64,000 bases of DNA from Acinetobacter sp. XS-4 (GCF_023920705.1 NZ_CP094657.1:1054001-1118000), one strand, 5' to 3'; shown: positions 16,982 through 27,581, counted from the first letter of the stretch. Numbers and translations: made by a program. The notes: generated by a model not told the origin, from the sequence alone.

Positions 16982-18373
16982 ATGAATATACCCTTAATCA
17001 TCAATATTGTGGTTTTTGTCGGGTTAATATTTTTACTCGCCCAAACACGTAAAACAGACTGGAGCTTATCGAAAAAAGTTCTGGCTGGCTTAGTTCTAGG
17101 TGTGGTGTTTGGTTTAGGACTACATTTGATTTATGGTGGTGGCCATCCGATTCTTGCTGAATCTATTAGCTGGTTTAATATCGTTGGGAATGGCTATGTA
17201 AAACTTTTACAAATGGTCGTTATGCCTTTGGTATTTGTGTCTATTTTGGGAGCGGTTGCAAAATTACACCAAGCCTCATCTTTAGGCAAAATCAGTTTCT
17301 ATACGATCGGCACTTTACTTTTTACAACGCTGATTGCTGCACTCGTAGGCGTATTTGTTACTAATCTGTTTGGCTTAACGGCGAAGGGTTTAGTGCAAGG
17401 CGTTGCTGAAACTGCACGCTTAACTGCCATTAATACAGATTATGTAGGCAAAGTTACCGATTTAAGTGTACCGCAGTTTATTCTTTCCTTTATTCCAAGT
17501 AATCCATTTGCTGAATTAACTGGTGCAAACCCAACTTCAATTATTAGTGTGGTTATTTTTGCTGTCTTTTTAGGGATAGCAGCGCTCAACCTCATGAAAG
17601 ATGATGCAGAGAAAGGCCAGCGTATTCTGACTGCAATTCAGACGTTACAGTCTTGGGTAATGAAGCTTGTTCGTTTGGTAATGACGCTTACACCCTATGG
17701 TGTTTTTGCGCTTATGACCAAAGTTGTGGCAAGTTCGAATGTTGCAGATATCTTAAACCTAGGTGGCTTCTTGGTGGCTTCTTATTTAGGTTTAGCCATC
17801 ATGTTTGTCGTGCATGCCATTATTTTGACCCTGACAGGTGTTTCTCCAGTTAAGTTCTTCAAAAAAGTTGCTCCTGTTCTGACTTTCGCATTTACCAGTC
17901 GTTCAAGTGCTGCAAGTATTCCACTGAGCATTGAAGCGCAAACTCGCCGTTTAGGTATTCCTGAATCTATTGCAAGTTTCTCTGCTTCTTTTGGTGCGAC
18001 CATTGGTCAAAATGGTTGCGCGGGTTTATATCCAGCAATGTTGGCAGTCATGGTTGCGCCAACCATGGGAATTAACACGCTAGACCCAATGTGGATTGCA
18101 TCGTTAGTTGGTATTGTGACTTTAAGTTCAATTGGTGTGGCTGGAGTAGGTGGTGGTGCGACTTTCGCTGCGCTGATTGTTCTTCCAGCTATGGGGTTAC
18201 CTGTGACTTTGGTTGCACTTCTTATTTCAATTGAACCACTCATTGATATGGGACGTACTGCATTAAACGTTAATGGTTCAATGACTGCTGGTGTTGTGAC
18301 GAGTCAATTGATGGGCCAGACCGATAAAGAAATATTAAACAGTGAAGATGAAGTTGAACTAACCCATCACTAA
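16982..18373 (+). CDS. tcyP: L-cystine:cation symporter TcyP
   Basis: A sodium/proton-coupled carrier of the dicarboxylate/amino acid:cation symporter family that imports L-cystine. It matches E. coli TcyP (YdjN) closely and has the same length, 463 residues, when started at the ATG at 16982. The family blocks [40 protein letters not shown] and [20 protein letters not shown] are all present. The start at 16982 has GGAG seven bases upstream and matches the E. coli start (MN-PLI-NIVVF), so the in-frame ATG at 16952 is not used. It is monocistronic with a terminator behind it. Confidence 0.95.
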   Translation: MNIPLIINIVVFVGLIFLLAQTRKTDWSLSKKVLAGLVLGVVFGLGLHLIYGGGHPILAESISWFNIVGNGYVKLLQMVVMPLVFVSILGAVAKLHQASSLGKISFYTIGTLLFTTLIAALVGVFVTNLFGLTAKGLVQGVAETARLTAINTDYVGKVTDLSVPQFILSFIPSNPFAELTGANPTSIISVVIFAVFLGIAALNLMKDDAEKGQRILTAIQTLQSWVMKLVRLVMTLTPYGVFALMTKVVASSNVADILNLGGFLVASYLGLAIMFVVHAIILTLTGVSPVKFFKKVAPVLTFAFTSRSSAASIPLSIEAQTRRLGIPESIASFSASFGATIGQNGCAGLYPAMLAVMVAPTMGINTLDPMWIASLVGIVTLSSIGVAGVGGGATFAALIVLPAMGLPVTLVALLISIEPLIDMGRTALNVNGSMTAGVVTSQLMGQTDKEILNSEDEVELTHH

Positions 18374-18386
18374 TCAGTTGTAAGAG

Positions 18387-18420
18387 ACGACCTAATCAAT
18401 TTGATTGGGTCGTTTTTTTA
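18387..18420 (+). terminator. Intrinsic terminator after tcyP
   Basis: ACGACCTAATCAA (18387-18399) pairs with TTGATTGGGTCGT (18401-18413) with one G-T wobble, followed by T residues. The innermost pairs probably stay open as a loop. Confidence 0.85.
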
Positions 18421-18519
18421 TGGGTAAATGATGGCTGTGATGCTAATTTTTTAAAATCTGTGTCTGTTTATATGTAAGAAAAATGAAGACAATAAGTTAA
18501 TTTAAAAGAGTTGAATATC

Positions 18520-19335
18520 ATGAAAATGTATCAAGTCGATGCTTTTACAAAAGAGTTATTTCGTGGCAATCCTGCGGCTGTGATTGTTGAAAAAGAATGG
18601 CTAGATGCAGATTTAATGCAAAAGATCGCATTTGAAAATAACTTGTCTGAAACTGCTTTTGTAAAAATCATAGACTCTGAAAATTATGAAATTCGTTGGT
18701 TTACTCCAACGGTCGAAGCAGATTTTTGCGGGCATGCAACTCTTGCCAGTGCTTTTGTATTATTTAAAGATTTTACTGACAAAAAGACCATTAATTTTCA
18801 TGTACGAAACTTAGGTCTTTTTATCGTTCATCAAGATGAAGATGACAAAATCAGAATGAATTTTCCAATTCGTAAAGCTCATCAAGTCGAAGATTACCCA
18901 GTTGTTTTACGTGAGGCGTTAACTAAACCATTTAAAGCGGTTTATCAAAACGTTCAAGCCTACATTGTCGAATATGAGTCAGTTCAAGATGTATTAGATG
19001 AGCAGCCTGACATGAGTTTGCTCAAAACTCTAGGTAAACGGACTGCAATTACAACTACAGGAATGGAGGTTGCCATAACCTCAAAAGCCGACCAGCAATA
19101 TGACTGCGTATCGCGTTATTTTGCACCTGTTGCGGGTATTAACGAAGACCCTGTTACAGGTTCAATTCATACCGCAATAGCGCCGTTATGGGCAGAAAAG
19201 CTGGGCAAAAATAATATTTTGGCTTATCAGGCTTCTAGCCGTGGTGGTGTTTTATATTGCAATGTCCTGTCTGAGGAACGTATTGAAATTTCAGGATATG
19301 GGAAACTTTATATGCAAGCTGAAATTTTTCCTTAA
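18520..19335 (+). CDS. PhzF family isomerase/epimerase-like protein
   Basis: A 271-residue protein of the PhzF/diaminopimelate-epimerase-like fold. Conserved family parts are the start YQVDAFTKELFRGNPAAVI, the catalytic glutamate region NNLSETAFV, the turn WFTPTVEADFCGHATLASA, and the C-terminal half motif GINEDPVTGSIHTAIAPLW. No phenazine genes are nearby, so this is a stand-alone member of unknown substrate. The ATG at 18520 is preferred over an in-frame TTG at 18511. Confidence 0.88.
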   Translation: MKMYQVDAFTKELFRGNPAAVIVEKEWLDADLMQKIAFENNLSETAFVKIIDSENYEIRWFTPTVEADFCGHATLASAFVLFKDFTDKKTINFHVRNLGLFIVHQDEDDKIRMNFPIRKAHQVEDYPVVLREALTKPFKAVYQNVQAYIVEYESVQDVLDEQPDMSLLKTLGKRTAITTTGMEVAITSKADQQYDCVSRYFAPVAGINEDPVTGSIHTAIAPLWAEKLGKNNILAYQASSRGGVLYCNVLSEERIEISGYGKLYMQAEIFP

Positions 19336-19341
19336 AAGATA

Positions 19342-19369
19342 AAGCCGTTTAAATAAACGGCTTTTTTTT
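19342..19369 (+). terminator. Intrinsic terminator after the PhzF gene
   Basis: AAGCCGTTT (19342-19350), loop AAAT, AAACGGCTT (19355-19363), then a run of T. Confidence 0.92.
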
Positions 19370-19457
19370 CAAATCTTTACTATTAATATCAGCTTAAATT
19401 TCCTACTATAGTCCCACAACTATTGATTTTTTATTATTCAAATTAATTGGTATTTAT

Positions 19458-22220
19458 ATGTTTATGCAGTTTAAACAACTGACTCTCTCCCTATGTATTC
19501 TTGGTTTAAGTGCTGCGTCTTTTGCACAAACCACACTAGTAAAAAGCAAGCAAAATATTGAGGAATATAAATTAGATAATGGTTTTCGGATAGTACTTGC
19601 ACCGAATGACAAAGAAAATAAAATCTTTATTAATACCATTTATTTAACAGGTTCATTAAATGACCCGCAAGGTAAAAGCGGTTTAGCTCATTTGCTTGAA
19701 CACTTGGCTTTTAAGGGGACAAAAAATGTTAAAGGGGAAGAGTTTCAGCGTCGTCTAGATCAATATACATTGATGACGAACGCCAGCACAGATTATTACT
19801 CGACCAAATATACCAATATTGTTCGTCCGGAAAAGACTGCACTCAATGAAGTGTTATATCTTGAATCGGAACGTATGGATAAATTAGTTCTACAAGAAAA
19901 ATTTGTTCCTTCTGAAATTGAAATCGTAAAGCGCGAACGCGAAGTCCGTATGGATCAACCTTTTGCTGTCCTGATGGATCAAATGTGGAAATCAGCTTAT
20001 GGCAATCAATATTTAGGTCGTTTACCGATTGGTGATTTACCTGAGCTTAAATCGATTAAAATGCCTGAGCTAGACCGTTTTTATCGTAGCTGGTATGCAC
20101 CCAATAATGCAGTCATGGTCATTTCAGGTAAGTTCGATAAAACAGATGTTTTAAAAACTGTTGATCAATATTTTAGTCCAATTGCGGCGCGTGAGGTTCC
20201 GAAGCCTGTACAGATTCCTGTACTTGACTCCACAAAAATAAAAAATCGTCAGTTTGTGGTGAAAAAGGGGAGCGATCTCGCTAAATTCCATATCTATATG
20301 AATGGTAAAAATACCAAAATTCAGCCGACACTTGCTTTAGCACCTTTGTTATATACCATGCAGCCAAGTGGTCACCTATACCAGAACATGGTTGAAACAG
20401 GCATTACCACAAATGTTGATGCGAGTACGTGGTTAGACCAAGATTTTAATGTGGTGTTTCTGGGTGCCATTTATGCACCAAGTAATGACCCTAAAAAAGT
20501 TGAAAGCTCTTTGCTAGCTGGTATTGAGAAAGGAAAGCCTTTTACTGAAGTTGAATTAAATCGTGTTAAGAGTTTAATGAAAACTCAAGGTGATTTAATC
20601 ACTAAAGATGCTGTAGCACTTGGTTCACGTTTGAGTGATTACACGGTTGCTGGTGGGCAATGGGATCAATATTTTAAAGATTTAGATTCAGTAGAAAACG
20701 TTAAGTTAGACCAAGTGAATCAAACTTTAAAACAATTCCTTGTGGCGGAGCATCGCATTGACGGTGATATTTTGCCAACACCTGAAGATCAGAAAAAAGC
20801 TCAACAACAAAATGCAAAAGAGGTACCTAAAACTCTAGATCAGGTAGAAGCAAAGGCAGAGCCTTTAAAAGATCCAAAGGTGTATCAACAAGAAGTAGCG
20901 GAGTTTTTAAAAACTTCTAAGCAATATGTTGAAAGCAATGAGAAAAAGATTATCCGTGGAAAACTAAAAAATGGAATGAAGTATGCTTTATTCCCAGTTG
21001 AAACACGTGATGATCGTACTTATGCAACGATTACGATGGACTTCGGCACAGAGAAATCTTTATTTAATAAGGGTACGGTCGTTGATCTAACCTCATATTT
21101 ACTGCTTCGTGGTTCTGATAAATATAGTTTGCAAGATATTGCCGATAAATCGATTGATGCGGGCGGCGCGGCTTATGCAAGTGCTGACGGCAATGGCATG
21201 ACCATTAATATTCAGTCTAAATCAGAAAAATTTGGTGAGTTTTTCGAGTTTGTTCTGGATGTGATGAAAAATCCGAAATTTGAGCCATCTCAATTTGATT
21301 TAATTAAATCGCAAAGTTTATCAAGCCTTGATCGTCCTTATACCGAGCCAGATGTAGTAGCGGGTTTAACGCTTTCACGTTTGCTTGAAGAATATCAACC
21401 GGGTGATTTGCGTTATCACTTTGAACCTGAACTGGCAAAACAGCAATTGAAAAATGCCACTCAAGAACAAGTGAAAGAGTTGTATGAGCGTTTCTTTGCA
21501 ATGAATCATGCTCAAATTGCCATTACAGGTAAATTTGATGCGAAAAAAATGCAGAAATTACTTAATCAGGAATTTGGTCGTTGGAATGGTAAACAGCCTT
21601 ATCAAAAAATCTTGATTAATCATGTTGATTTTCCAGCACAGCAAGTTCATGTTTTATCTGAGCAACGTGAATTTGGTAGTTACCAAAGCGTGCTTTCAAT
21701 TCCAGTTGGGAAAAACCATCCAGATGCATCTGCTCTCATTTTACTTAACTATATTTTAGGTGAGTCGCAAATTTCATCACGTTTGGCTCAAGAGCTTCGT
21801 GAGAAAAATGCGCTAGTCTATGGTTTTGGAAGTGGGCTGCAACTTGATCGTGATACGAATGTTGGGGCCTTAAGCATTAGCGCAAATTATACTTCAGGTC
21901 GCTCAGCACAAGTGTCTGCATCAATACATAAAGTATTAAATGACTTGTTGAAAAATGGCGTGACTGAGCAAGAGCTTGCAGCTGCTAAAGCAGATATCAT
22001 GAAGAAACGAGTTACGGCATTAGAAGATGAACGTAATATTCATGGGATGTTAAATCTACAGCTTGAAACAGATAAAACATTACAAGACCGGATTCGACAT
22101 GATCAGAACTTGACCAAGCTGACTGTTGCAGATGTAAATGCAGTAATTAAAAAGTATATTAAACCTGAACATTTGGTCGAAGTTATGGCTGATCAATATG
22201 GTCAGGCAGCAAAAAAATAA
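19458..22220 (+). CDS. M16 family (pitrilysin-like) zinc metallopeptidase
   Basis: A 920-residue exported protease of the M16 family. A signal peptide is seen (LTLSLCILGLSAASFA, cleavage near residue 23). The inverted zinc motif HxxEH is in GLAHLLEHLAFKG (H78, E81, H82). The protein has the two tandem M16 halves; the second (from about residue 510) lacks the zinc motif, as usual. A Lys/Gln/Glu-rich linker lies at about 435-480. Location is probably periplasmic. The start may be the ATG at 19458 or the one two codons later. Peptide substrate unknown. Confidence 0.92.
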   Translation: MFMQFKQLTLSLCILGLSAASFAQTTLVKSKQNIEEYKLDNGFRIVLAPNDKENKIFINTIYLTGSLNDPQGKSGLAHLLEHLAFKGTKNVKGEEFQRRLDQYTLMTNASTDYYSTKYTNIVRPEKTALNEVLYLESERMDKLVLQEKFVPSEIEIVKREREVRMDQPFAVLMDQMWKSAYGNQYLGRLPIGDLPELKSIKMPELDRFYRSWYAPNNAVMVISGKFDKTDVLKTVDQYFSPIAAREVPKPVQIPVLDSTKIKNRQFVVKKGSDLAKFHIYMNGKNTKIQPTLALAPLLYTMQPSGHLYQNMVETGITTNVDASTWLDQDFNVVFLGAIYAPSNDPKKVESSLLAGIEKGKPFTEVELNRVKSLMKTQGDLITKDAVALGSRLSDYTVAGGQWDQYFKDLDSVENVKLDQVNQTLKQFLVAEHRIDGDILPTPEDQKKAQQQNAKEVPKTLDQVEAKAEPLKDPKVYQQEVAEFLKTSKQYVESNEKKIIRGKLKNGMKYALFPVETRDDRTYATITMDFGTEKSLFNKGTVVDLTSYLLLRGSDKYSLQDIADKSIDAGGAAYASADGNGMTINIQSKSEKFGEFFEFVLDVMKNPKFEPSQFDLIKSQSLSSLDRPYTEPDVVAGLTLSRLLEEYQPGDLRYHFEPELAKQQLKNATQEQVKELYERFFAMNHAQIAITGKFDAKKMQKLLNQEFGRWNGKQPYQKILINHVDFPAQQVHVLSEQREFGSYQSVLSIPVGKNHPDASALILLNYILGESQISSRLAQELREKNALVYGFGSGLQLDRDTNVGALSISANYTSGRSAQVSASIHKVLNDLLKNGVTEQELAAAKADIMKKRVTALEDERNIHGMLNLQLETDKTLQDRIRHDQNLTKLTVADVNAVIKKYIKPEHLVEVMADQYGQAAKK

Positions 22221-22226
22221 AGCCTT

Positions 22227-22270
22227 CTTACAAATAAAAAGCCACTAAATTGTGGCTTTTTATTTGTAAG
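22227..22270. terminator. Long bidirectional terminator hairpin
   Basis: A perfect 19-bp inverted repeat (22227-22245 and 22252-22270) with loop TAAATT. Its arms contain AAAAAGCCAC and GTGGCTTTTT. It separates the converging M16 peptidase and DUF3144 genes and can end both transcripts. Confidence 0.93.
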
Positions 22271-22281
22271 TTTAAATTATC

Positions 22282-22665
22282 TTAATGATCATGTTTATGA
22301 GTGTGAAAATCTTCATTTTTACGGAAACGTAAATAATTTTCGAATTGTTCACAGTACTCATCAAAGTTATCTTCAAGCATCATTTGAAATTGTTGCACAA
22401 GATAAGACATGACTTGATCTTTAGCAGCGCGCATTTCATTGCCATCTTTAAAGTTATTTGCTGCTACCCATGTGTTAAAACGGGCGCTAGCAAACAACAT
22501 TGCTGCGCTTACTTGACCACGCAGTTCGGCTGGATCTGGTTTTTCACCTTTTGGCGGGCGACAAAAATCATTGGCTTGTTTAATGAATTCATCCGCACGC
22601 TCAAAGAAAACCGCATTTAACGCTTCTTCTTCAGTAATATCTGTTGCATTAATCTTTTGAGACAT
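22282..22665 (-). CDS. DUF3144-like conserved small protein
   Basis: A 127-residue soluble protein with the helical pattern of DUF3144: DEFIKQANDFCRP, then VSAAMLFASARFNTWVAANN. It ends in a short His-rich tail (DFHTHKHDH). No signal peptide or membrane segment is seen. Function unknown. It is transcribed alone, ending at the long hairpin shared with the M16 gene. Confidence 0.8.
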   Translation of the reverse strand: MSQKINATDITEEEALNAVFFERADEFIKQANDFCRPPKGEKPDPAELRGQVSAAMLFASARFNTWVAANNFKDGNEMRAAKDQVMSYLVQQFQMMLEDNFDEYCEQFENYLRFRKNEDFHTHKHDH

Positions 22666-22769
22666 GACTTATTCCCGCAAAAATAGAGCTGCTTATTATA
22701 GGCAAACCCTTGCGGAAACAAAACCTTTGACTTAGTCTGTAAATAGCCTAAGTAAAGGGGGAATCTAAT

Positions 22770-23402
22770 ATGCAAGATGCAATTGCTATTCAAAGTTTAA
22801 AAACAGATATTGCTTTATTACGCCAGCATGTTTTCCCACCTCAATATTTAGAGCATGTTGAAGGGTTGCCGATTTATTATGGCTTGCAAGAAGAAGTCGA
22901 AAATTATTATCACCAATGGCAAGGTCTAATTGAAAGGGCACAAGAGCTTTTTCAGCCATTTATGGAAGATGAATTACCAGATGCCATTCATTTGCCAAGT
23001 CATTTAAATTTACCGCTATTCTTTTTTCATGTAGACCGAATTCGGATTAATAAAACACGCGCAAAAGAATCTAAAACTTTTCGTGGTGTGGCAAGCTTAA
23101 TTGAAAAATGCGGGCAGTTCGAAACTGATCAGATTTTTACGATGCAAGAATGGTTGCAGAGCGACGATACCGCGGCTTTAGTTGCTCACCGTGAGTTCAT
23201 TGATTTACGGACTTATGTGTTTCAGCACGGGCAAAGTGAATATACCCGTTCACGGTTTTATACAAATGGTATTGTGTTAGGGGTTGAACCGCATTTTAAA
23301 TTGGTCGATGCCCGTGATAAGCCAAGAAAGCAACGTAGTGATAGCTATAACGACCCGTTAGCAGATAATGGCGTGTGGAAAGTATTTGGTAAATACAGAT
23401 AA
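22770..23402 (+). CDS. Conserved hypothetical protein, 210 residues
   Basis: Not recognised. A soluble, acidic-to-neutral protein without signal peptide or membrane segment. Its N-terminal third is helical (VENYYHQWQGLIERAQELFQ) and the middle part is mixed (HLNLPLFFFHVDRIRINKTR). The composition and codon use look like the neighbouring core genes. A clear ribosome-binding site (AAAGGGGGAA) precedes the ATG, so it is probably translated. It converges on the CYTH-CHAD gene. Confidence 0.8.
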   Translation: MQDAIAIQSLKTDIALLRQHVFPPQYLEHVEGLPIYYGLQEEVENYYHQWQGLIERAQELFQPFMEDELPDAIHLPSHLNLPLFFFHVDRIRINKTRAKESKTFRGVASLIEKCGQFETDQIFTMQEWLQSDDTAALVAHREFIDLRTYVFQHGQSEYTRSRFYTNGIVLGVEPHFKLVDARDKPRKQRSDSYNDPLADNGVWKVFGKYR

Positions 23403-23428
23403 AAAGTCGCTGCTTTTTTACAGCGACT
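23401..23428 (-). terminator. Terminator of the CYTH-CHAD gene
   Basis: AGTCGCTG (23405-23412), 8-base loop, CAGCGACT (23421-23428). The A run on its left becomes a T run on the minus strand. Confidence 0.8.
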
Positions 23429-23437
23429 ATAGATCAA

Positions 23438-24901
23438 TTACCAGAAAGTTTCAGTCTGACTAAAAGTCTGTAAAGCTTTTGCTGAGCGCTTTTGTAGGTG
23501 AGGTTGTTTGGCTTTTACCCAGCCTAATGCAAACCAGAAAGACGAGTCATTTTCGACAGCTTTATTGAAAATACCTTCTGCAATAAATAAGTCGTTATAT
23601 TGACCTAAGGTATTTTGTACAGGTTGTAGCTGTTTTAAATATTGCTGTACTTTTTTGTCAGGATAAAGACTTGAAATAAACTCAACACAATAACGTAACT
23701 GCTTAGCTGTCTTTCGTATTTTGTGCTGTTCAGCAACTTCAAGCTCAGTGAAGTGTTCAGCATTGTTAATCAGTTTATGATGTAGCTTATCTAAACTCTT
23801 TTTAATATGTTTTTTTAACCCACCTGTTTTGTTCTTTGAATTTTCTTCTGAATACGCAAATGCTAATAAATCGAGTAATAGCTTAATCGTGTCCGCAGAT
23901 GTAAAAATTGTTGAGAGTTCTTTTGAGGGCTGACCTGAAACGGGGAGTAAAAGCTCAGGTGAACCATGTTGTTGAATGATAGGTAATACCTCGGTCCGAA
24001 TAGCATCTTCATCACGAGTGTCTCCAAGCTTACGGAAAAGCTCGGCAATTTGTTCTTCCCAAACAGGATTTAGCTCGCCTGACCAGCTAGAGAAATGTTT
24101 TAGTGCACTGCGTAAACGACGTAAACTTACACGTGCCTGATGAATATGCTCAGGTTCGGCAACGCTATCGGCAATTGCAGCCATATTTGGTAAGAACTGG
24201 CTTAAACAGTTTTCGATAATCTTTTTTAGAGCCTGTTCAGCAGTAATATCTTTATTTAATGTCAGAGTTTTGGCATGTACAGCGGGTGAGGCTGCTTGCC
24301 CCAATGCCAATAAATTACCACGCTCGGCTTTACTTCTTACATCAAGCCAAAGGGCATAACGATTAATCCATTGCTGTGCAAATTGAATAAGCGTTTTCAC
24401 AGCCCCTTGCTTGAGTTCAAATTCGACTTCACAAATTACACTTTGTGCATCTGCTGTTTTTACAACGCCATCATCTAAGCAAACTTCAATAGCCGTATTA
24501 TCTGCTTCAAATACATGATAGGTACGCTGTACGTCAGTCTCAAACTGCAAACTTAATTTTTCAGCGTGTGCTCCTAAAGCTGTATTAATTAAATCAGTTA
24601 CGACTTTATTATCCTGATATAACTCAAGGTTTAAGTCAGGTTCTTGGTCACACGTACCTAAATGAATTTCTTCTTCAACACGGTGTAGGTGGCTTTGACC
24701 TGCAGCCTTAAAGGTTTGTACCCATTGGTCATCTTCTTTACGTAAACGTAAGGCCATACCATTTTTTGCGAGTAATCGATCGGGGGTATCGTAATACTTT
24801 GCTTGTAGGTGAATATTCTTTGCTTTATGCTTTTTTAAGTATTGCTGGACAGTTTTTTTCTTCGATTCAGGTAACTGAAACTTTAGTTCGACTTCGACCA
24901 T
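23438..24901 (-). CDS. CYTH and CHAD domain protein (inorganic triphosphatase-like)
   Basis: A 487-residue protein. The N-terminal CYTH domain (residues 1-200) has the ExExK signature at the start (VEVELKFQL) and many charged residues lining the tunnel (MALRLRKEDDQWVQTFK). A CHAD domain follows from about residue 215 to the end, with its His/Arg-rich helices HIHQARVSLRRLRSALKHF and HKIRKTAKQLRYCVEF. CYTH-CHAD fusions such as E. coli YgiF hydrolyse inorganic tripolyphosphate; CHAD domains bind polyphosphate. It is monocistronic. Confidence 0.92.
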   Translation of the reverse strand: MVEVELKFQLPESKKKTVQQYLKKHKAKNIHLQAKYYDTPDRLLAKNGMALRLRKEDDQWVQTFKAAGQSHLHRVEEEIHLGTCDQEPDLNLELYQDNKVVTDLINTALGAHAEKLSLQFETDVQRTYHVFEADNTAIEVCLDDGVVKTADAQSVICEVEFELKQGAVKTLIQFAQQWINRYALWLDVRSKAERGNLLALGQAASPAVHAKTLTLNKDITAEQALKKIIENCLSQFLPNMAAIADSVAEPEHIHQARVSLRRLRSALKHFSSWSGELNPVWEEQIAELFRKLGDTRDEDAIRTEVLPIIQQHGSPELLLPVSGQPSKELSTIFTSADTIKLLLDLLAFAYSEENSKNKTGGLKKHIKKSLDKLHHKLINNAEHFTELEVAEQHKIRKTAKQLRYCVEFISSLYPDKKVQQYLKQLQPVQNTLGQYNDLFIAEGIFNKAVENDSSFWFALGWVKAKQPHLQKRSAKALQTFSQTETFW

Positions 24902-25072
24902 AATATATCTCCCTGAATCAGGTATTTAAACTATCTTGAATAAGTATAATAGCTTAGTACTAAAAATAATGGTTTTGATAGAGAAAGTTACAATCAAACA
25001 TATGACGCTAGGCTTTTATTTAGGTGTACAATCAGGTGACGTTTTGATCAAATAAAAATCAGGAAGATGATC

Positions 25073-25450
25073 GTGAATGCACCAGTAAACTTTAGCCATG
25101 AAGCTCAGCCAGAGTTTGAATTGCCGATTAAAAACTATCAGGAATTTTATCGTTTTTATTTAACTGAACACCGTAACATCATGAGCAGACGCTTACATGT
25201 AGTAGGTAGCAGTATTGGCATATACTTTTTTTCAAAAGCAATTCGTAAGAAACAAGCCAAATATGTGTTCTATGGTTTGGTAGCGGGTTACGCAAATGCT
25301 TGGGTTGGACATTTTGTGTTTGAAAAAAATAAGCCTGCCAGTTTTAAACAACCTTTCTATAGCTTTATTTCTGATTGGCGAATGCTATCTGATGTTGCAC
25401 GTGGTCGTTTGAGTTTGACTGATCGCAAGCACGACAAAATACCGAGTTAA
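25073..25450 (+). CDS. DUF962 / Mpo1-like protein
   Basis: A 125-residue protein of the Mpo1-like (DUF962) family; yeast Mpo1 is an iron-dependent dioxygenase acting on 2-hydroxy fatty acids. The family histidines are visible: YLTEHRNIMSRRLHVVGSS and the later AWVGHFVFEKNKPASF. One or two weak hydrophobic stretches (SIGIYFFSKAI; AKYVFYGLVAGYANAWVG) may be membrane segments. GTG at 25073 is chosen because AGGAAG lies at a good distance from it and directly touches the in-frame ATG at 25067. Confidence 0.82.
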   Translation: MNAPVNFSHEAQPEFELPIKNYQEFYRFYLTEHRNIMSRRLHVVGSSIGIYFFSKAIRKKQAKYVFYGLVAGYANAWVGHFVFEKNKPASFKQPFYSFISDWRMLSDVARGRLSLTDRKHDKIPS

Positions 25451-25566
25451 TTTTTACTTTCTATTCTAAATATATCGATTGGTACTGCTAAGCCTATATC
25501 AATCGGTACTTATGATGTCCTATAAATCCGTTATACTAGCGAAGTTTTTTAAAGCGAGAGTAGAGT

Positions 25567-26178
25567 ATGCGCGGTTTATATCTCATTACCAATGATGACC
25601 CAATCCAATTATTATTAGAAAAACTAGATGCCGCGCTCGCAACTCGTCAGGTCGCAATTTTACAATACCGCCGTAAGAAAGTAGATAAAGCCAACCAACC
25701 CGCAGAAGTCGAACAAATCAAACTATTGTGTGAAAAATACCAGGTTCCTTTTGTGATTAATGATGACCTAAAACTGGCCGCTCAGTTTGGATTAGGTGTG
25801 CATTTAGGGCAAAGTGACGGTGAAATTACCGATGCAAAATCGCAATTACCAGAAAATGTCATTATTGGTCGTACTTGTCTGAATTCTTTAGAGCTTGCAC
25901 AAAAAGCAATTGCAGATGGCGCGACTTATATTGCATTTGGTGCAGTCTACGCGACCTCTACAAAACCTGAAGCAGGTAATGTGGGCATCGAAGTGATTAA
26001 GCAGGCAGCAGTTCAATATGATTTACCAATTTGCGCGATTGGTGGTTTAACGGTTGAAAACTCAAAACCTGTGATTGAGGCTGGGGCTGACCTCTGTGCA
26101 GTCATTAGTGATATATTAGGCCGATCAACTGCTGAAATTCCTGCCCGTGTACAGGCCTGGGCACAATTATTTTCTTAA
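25567..26178 (+). CDS. thiE: Thiamine phosphate synthase
   Basis: It joins HMP-PP and the thiazole phosphate to make thiamine monophosphate. A (beta/alpha)8 barrel of 203 residues with the usual features: LYLITNDD at the start, VPFVINDDLKLAAQFGLGVH with the metal/pyrophosphate aspartates, LGQSDGEITDA, YIAFGAVYATSTKP and CAIGGLTVENS. No thiamine riboswitch was recognised in the 116-base upstream gap. It precedes hemL by 42 bases, so the two may be cotranscribed. Confidence 0.93.
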   Translation: MRGLYLITNDDPIQLLLEKLDAALATRQVAILQYRRKKVDKANQPAEVEQIKLLCEKYQVPFVINDDLKLAAQFGLGVHLGQSDGEITDAKSQLPENVIIGRTCLNSLELAQKAIADGATYIAFGAVYATSTKPEAGNVGIEVIKQAAVQYDLPICAIGGLTVENSKPVIEAGADLCAVISDILGRSTAEIPARVQAWAQLFS

Positions 26179-26220
26179 GCTTTCAAAATTATTTTTTAGA
26201 TATTTAAGACGAGCATTTCC

Positions 26221-27519
26221 ATGAGTTTATCTCCAAAGCAAGAACAGTTATTTAAACAAGCCAGCAAACACATTCCAGGTGGTGTGAACTCTCCGGTACG
26301 TGCCTTTAATGGCGTTGGAGGAACACCTGTTTTCATCGAGAAAGCAAAAGGTGCTTATTTATGGGACGTAGATGGTAAGCGTTATGTTGACTATGTTGGT
26401 TCTTGGGGACCAATGATTTTGGGTCATGCTCATCCAGAAATTATTAAAGCAGTACAAACAGCCGCAGAAGATGGTTTAAGTTTTGGTGCACCAACCGTAC
26501 ACGAAACAACATTGGCAGATATTATTTGTGAAATCATGCCATCAATTGAATTGGTGCGTATGACTAACTCTGGTACAGAGGCGACCATGACGGCTATTCG
26601 TTTAGCGCGTGGTTACACTGGCCGTGACAAAATTGTGAAGTTTGAAGGTTGCTACCACGGTCACTCTGACTCACTTTTAGTAAAAGCAGGTTCAGGCTTA
26701 CTTACTTTAGGTGAGGGTGAACCTACTTCAAAGGGTGTTCCTGTTGATTTTGCTAAACACACTTTAACGCTGCCTTACAATGATATTGCAGCATTAAAAG
26801 AATGTTTTGTTAAATTCGGTCATGAGATTGCGGGCGTTATTATTGAACCTGTTGCGGGTAACATGAATATGGTGAAACCAATCGACGGTTTCTTACAGGC
26901 CATTCGTGATGTGTGTGATGAATATAAATCTGTATTTATTATTGATGAAGTGATGACCGGTTTCCGTGTTGCTTTAGGCGGTGCTCAATCGGTTTATAAC
27001 GTTAAGCCAGACTTAACGACTTTAGGTAAAATTATTGGTGCGGGCCTACCTGTTGGTGCATTTGGTGGTAAGCGTGAAATCATGGAATGTATCGCACCTT
27101 TAGGTGGTGTATACCAAGCAGGTACATTATCTGGAAACCCACTCGCTATGCGTGCGGGTATCGAGATGTTTAAACATTTACGTCAGCCAGACTTTTACAG
27201 CAATTTATCTGCTCAACTTGAAAAGTTACTTGCAGGCTTACAAGCCGTAGCTAATGAAGCAGGTATTCCATTTAAAACTCAGCAAGCTGGCGCAATGTTT
27301 GGTCTTTACTTTACCGATCAAGACGACATTACAAGCTTTGACTCAATGTTGGCGTGTGATATCGAAGCTTTCAAAAAGTTCTTCCATGGCATGTTAAAGC
27401 GTGGGGTAAACTTGGCACCTTCAGCATTTGAAGCAGGCTTTATTTCATCTGCTCACTCTGATGAAGATATTGAATATACGATTCAGGCTGCCAAAGAAAC
27501 TTTCGCTGAAATGAAGTAA
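26221..27519 (+). CDS. hemL: Glutamate-1-semialdehyde 2,1-aminomutase
   Basis: A PLP enzyme making 5-aminolevulinate for heme synthesis. At 432 residues it is the standard HemL length. Visible features include [13 protein letters not shown], the phosphate-binding [35 protein letters not shown], and the PLP-lysine region [18 protein letters not shown]. The thiE-hemL order occurs in many gammaproteobacteria. A strong terminator follows. Confidence 0.97.
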   Translation: MSLSPKQEQLFKQASKHIPGGVNSPVRAFNGVGGTPVFIEKAKGAYLWDVDGKRYVDYVGSWGPMILGHAHPEIIKAVQTAAEDGLSFGAPTVHETTLADIICEIMPSIELVRMTNSGTEATMTAIRLARGYTGRDKIVKFEGCYHGHSDSLLVKAGSGLLTLGEGEPTSKGVPVDFAKHTLTLPYNDIAALKECFVKFGHEIAGVIIEPVAGNMNMVKPIDGFLQAIRDVCDEYKSVFIIDEVMTGFRVALGGAQSVYNVKPDLTTLGKIIGAGLPVGAFGGKREIMECIAPLGGVYQAGTLSGNPLAMRAGIEMFKHLRQPDFYSNLSAQLEKLLAGLQAVANEAGIPFKTQQAGAMFGLYFTDQDDITSFDSMLACDIEAFKKFFHGMLKRGVNLAPSAFEAGFISSAHSDEDIEYTIQAAKETFAEMK

Positions 27520-27521
27520 GC

Positions 27522-27550
27522 AAAAAAGCCCGTGTTAAACGGGCTTTTTA
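27522..27550 (+). terminator. Intrinsic terminator after hemL
   Basis: AAAAGCCCGT (27524-27533), loop GTTAA, ACGGGCTTTT (27539-27548). Confidence 0.92.
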
Positions 27551-27581
27551 ATTTCAGCTATTTTTATATTTGTAGAGAACA

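Noticed and set aside
25480..25512. Similar segments CGATTGGTACT and CAATCGGTACT upstream of thiE, considered as an operator or riboswitch part
   Set aside because: Too short and imperfect; no thiamine-riboswitch core sequence is present.
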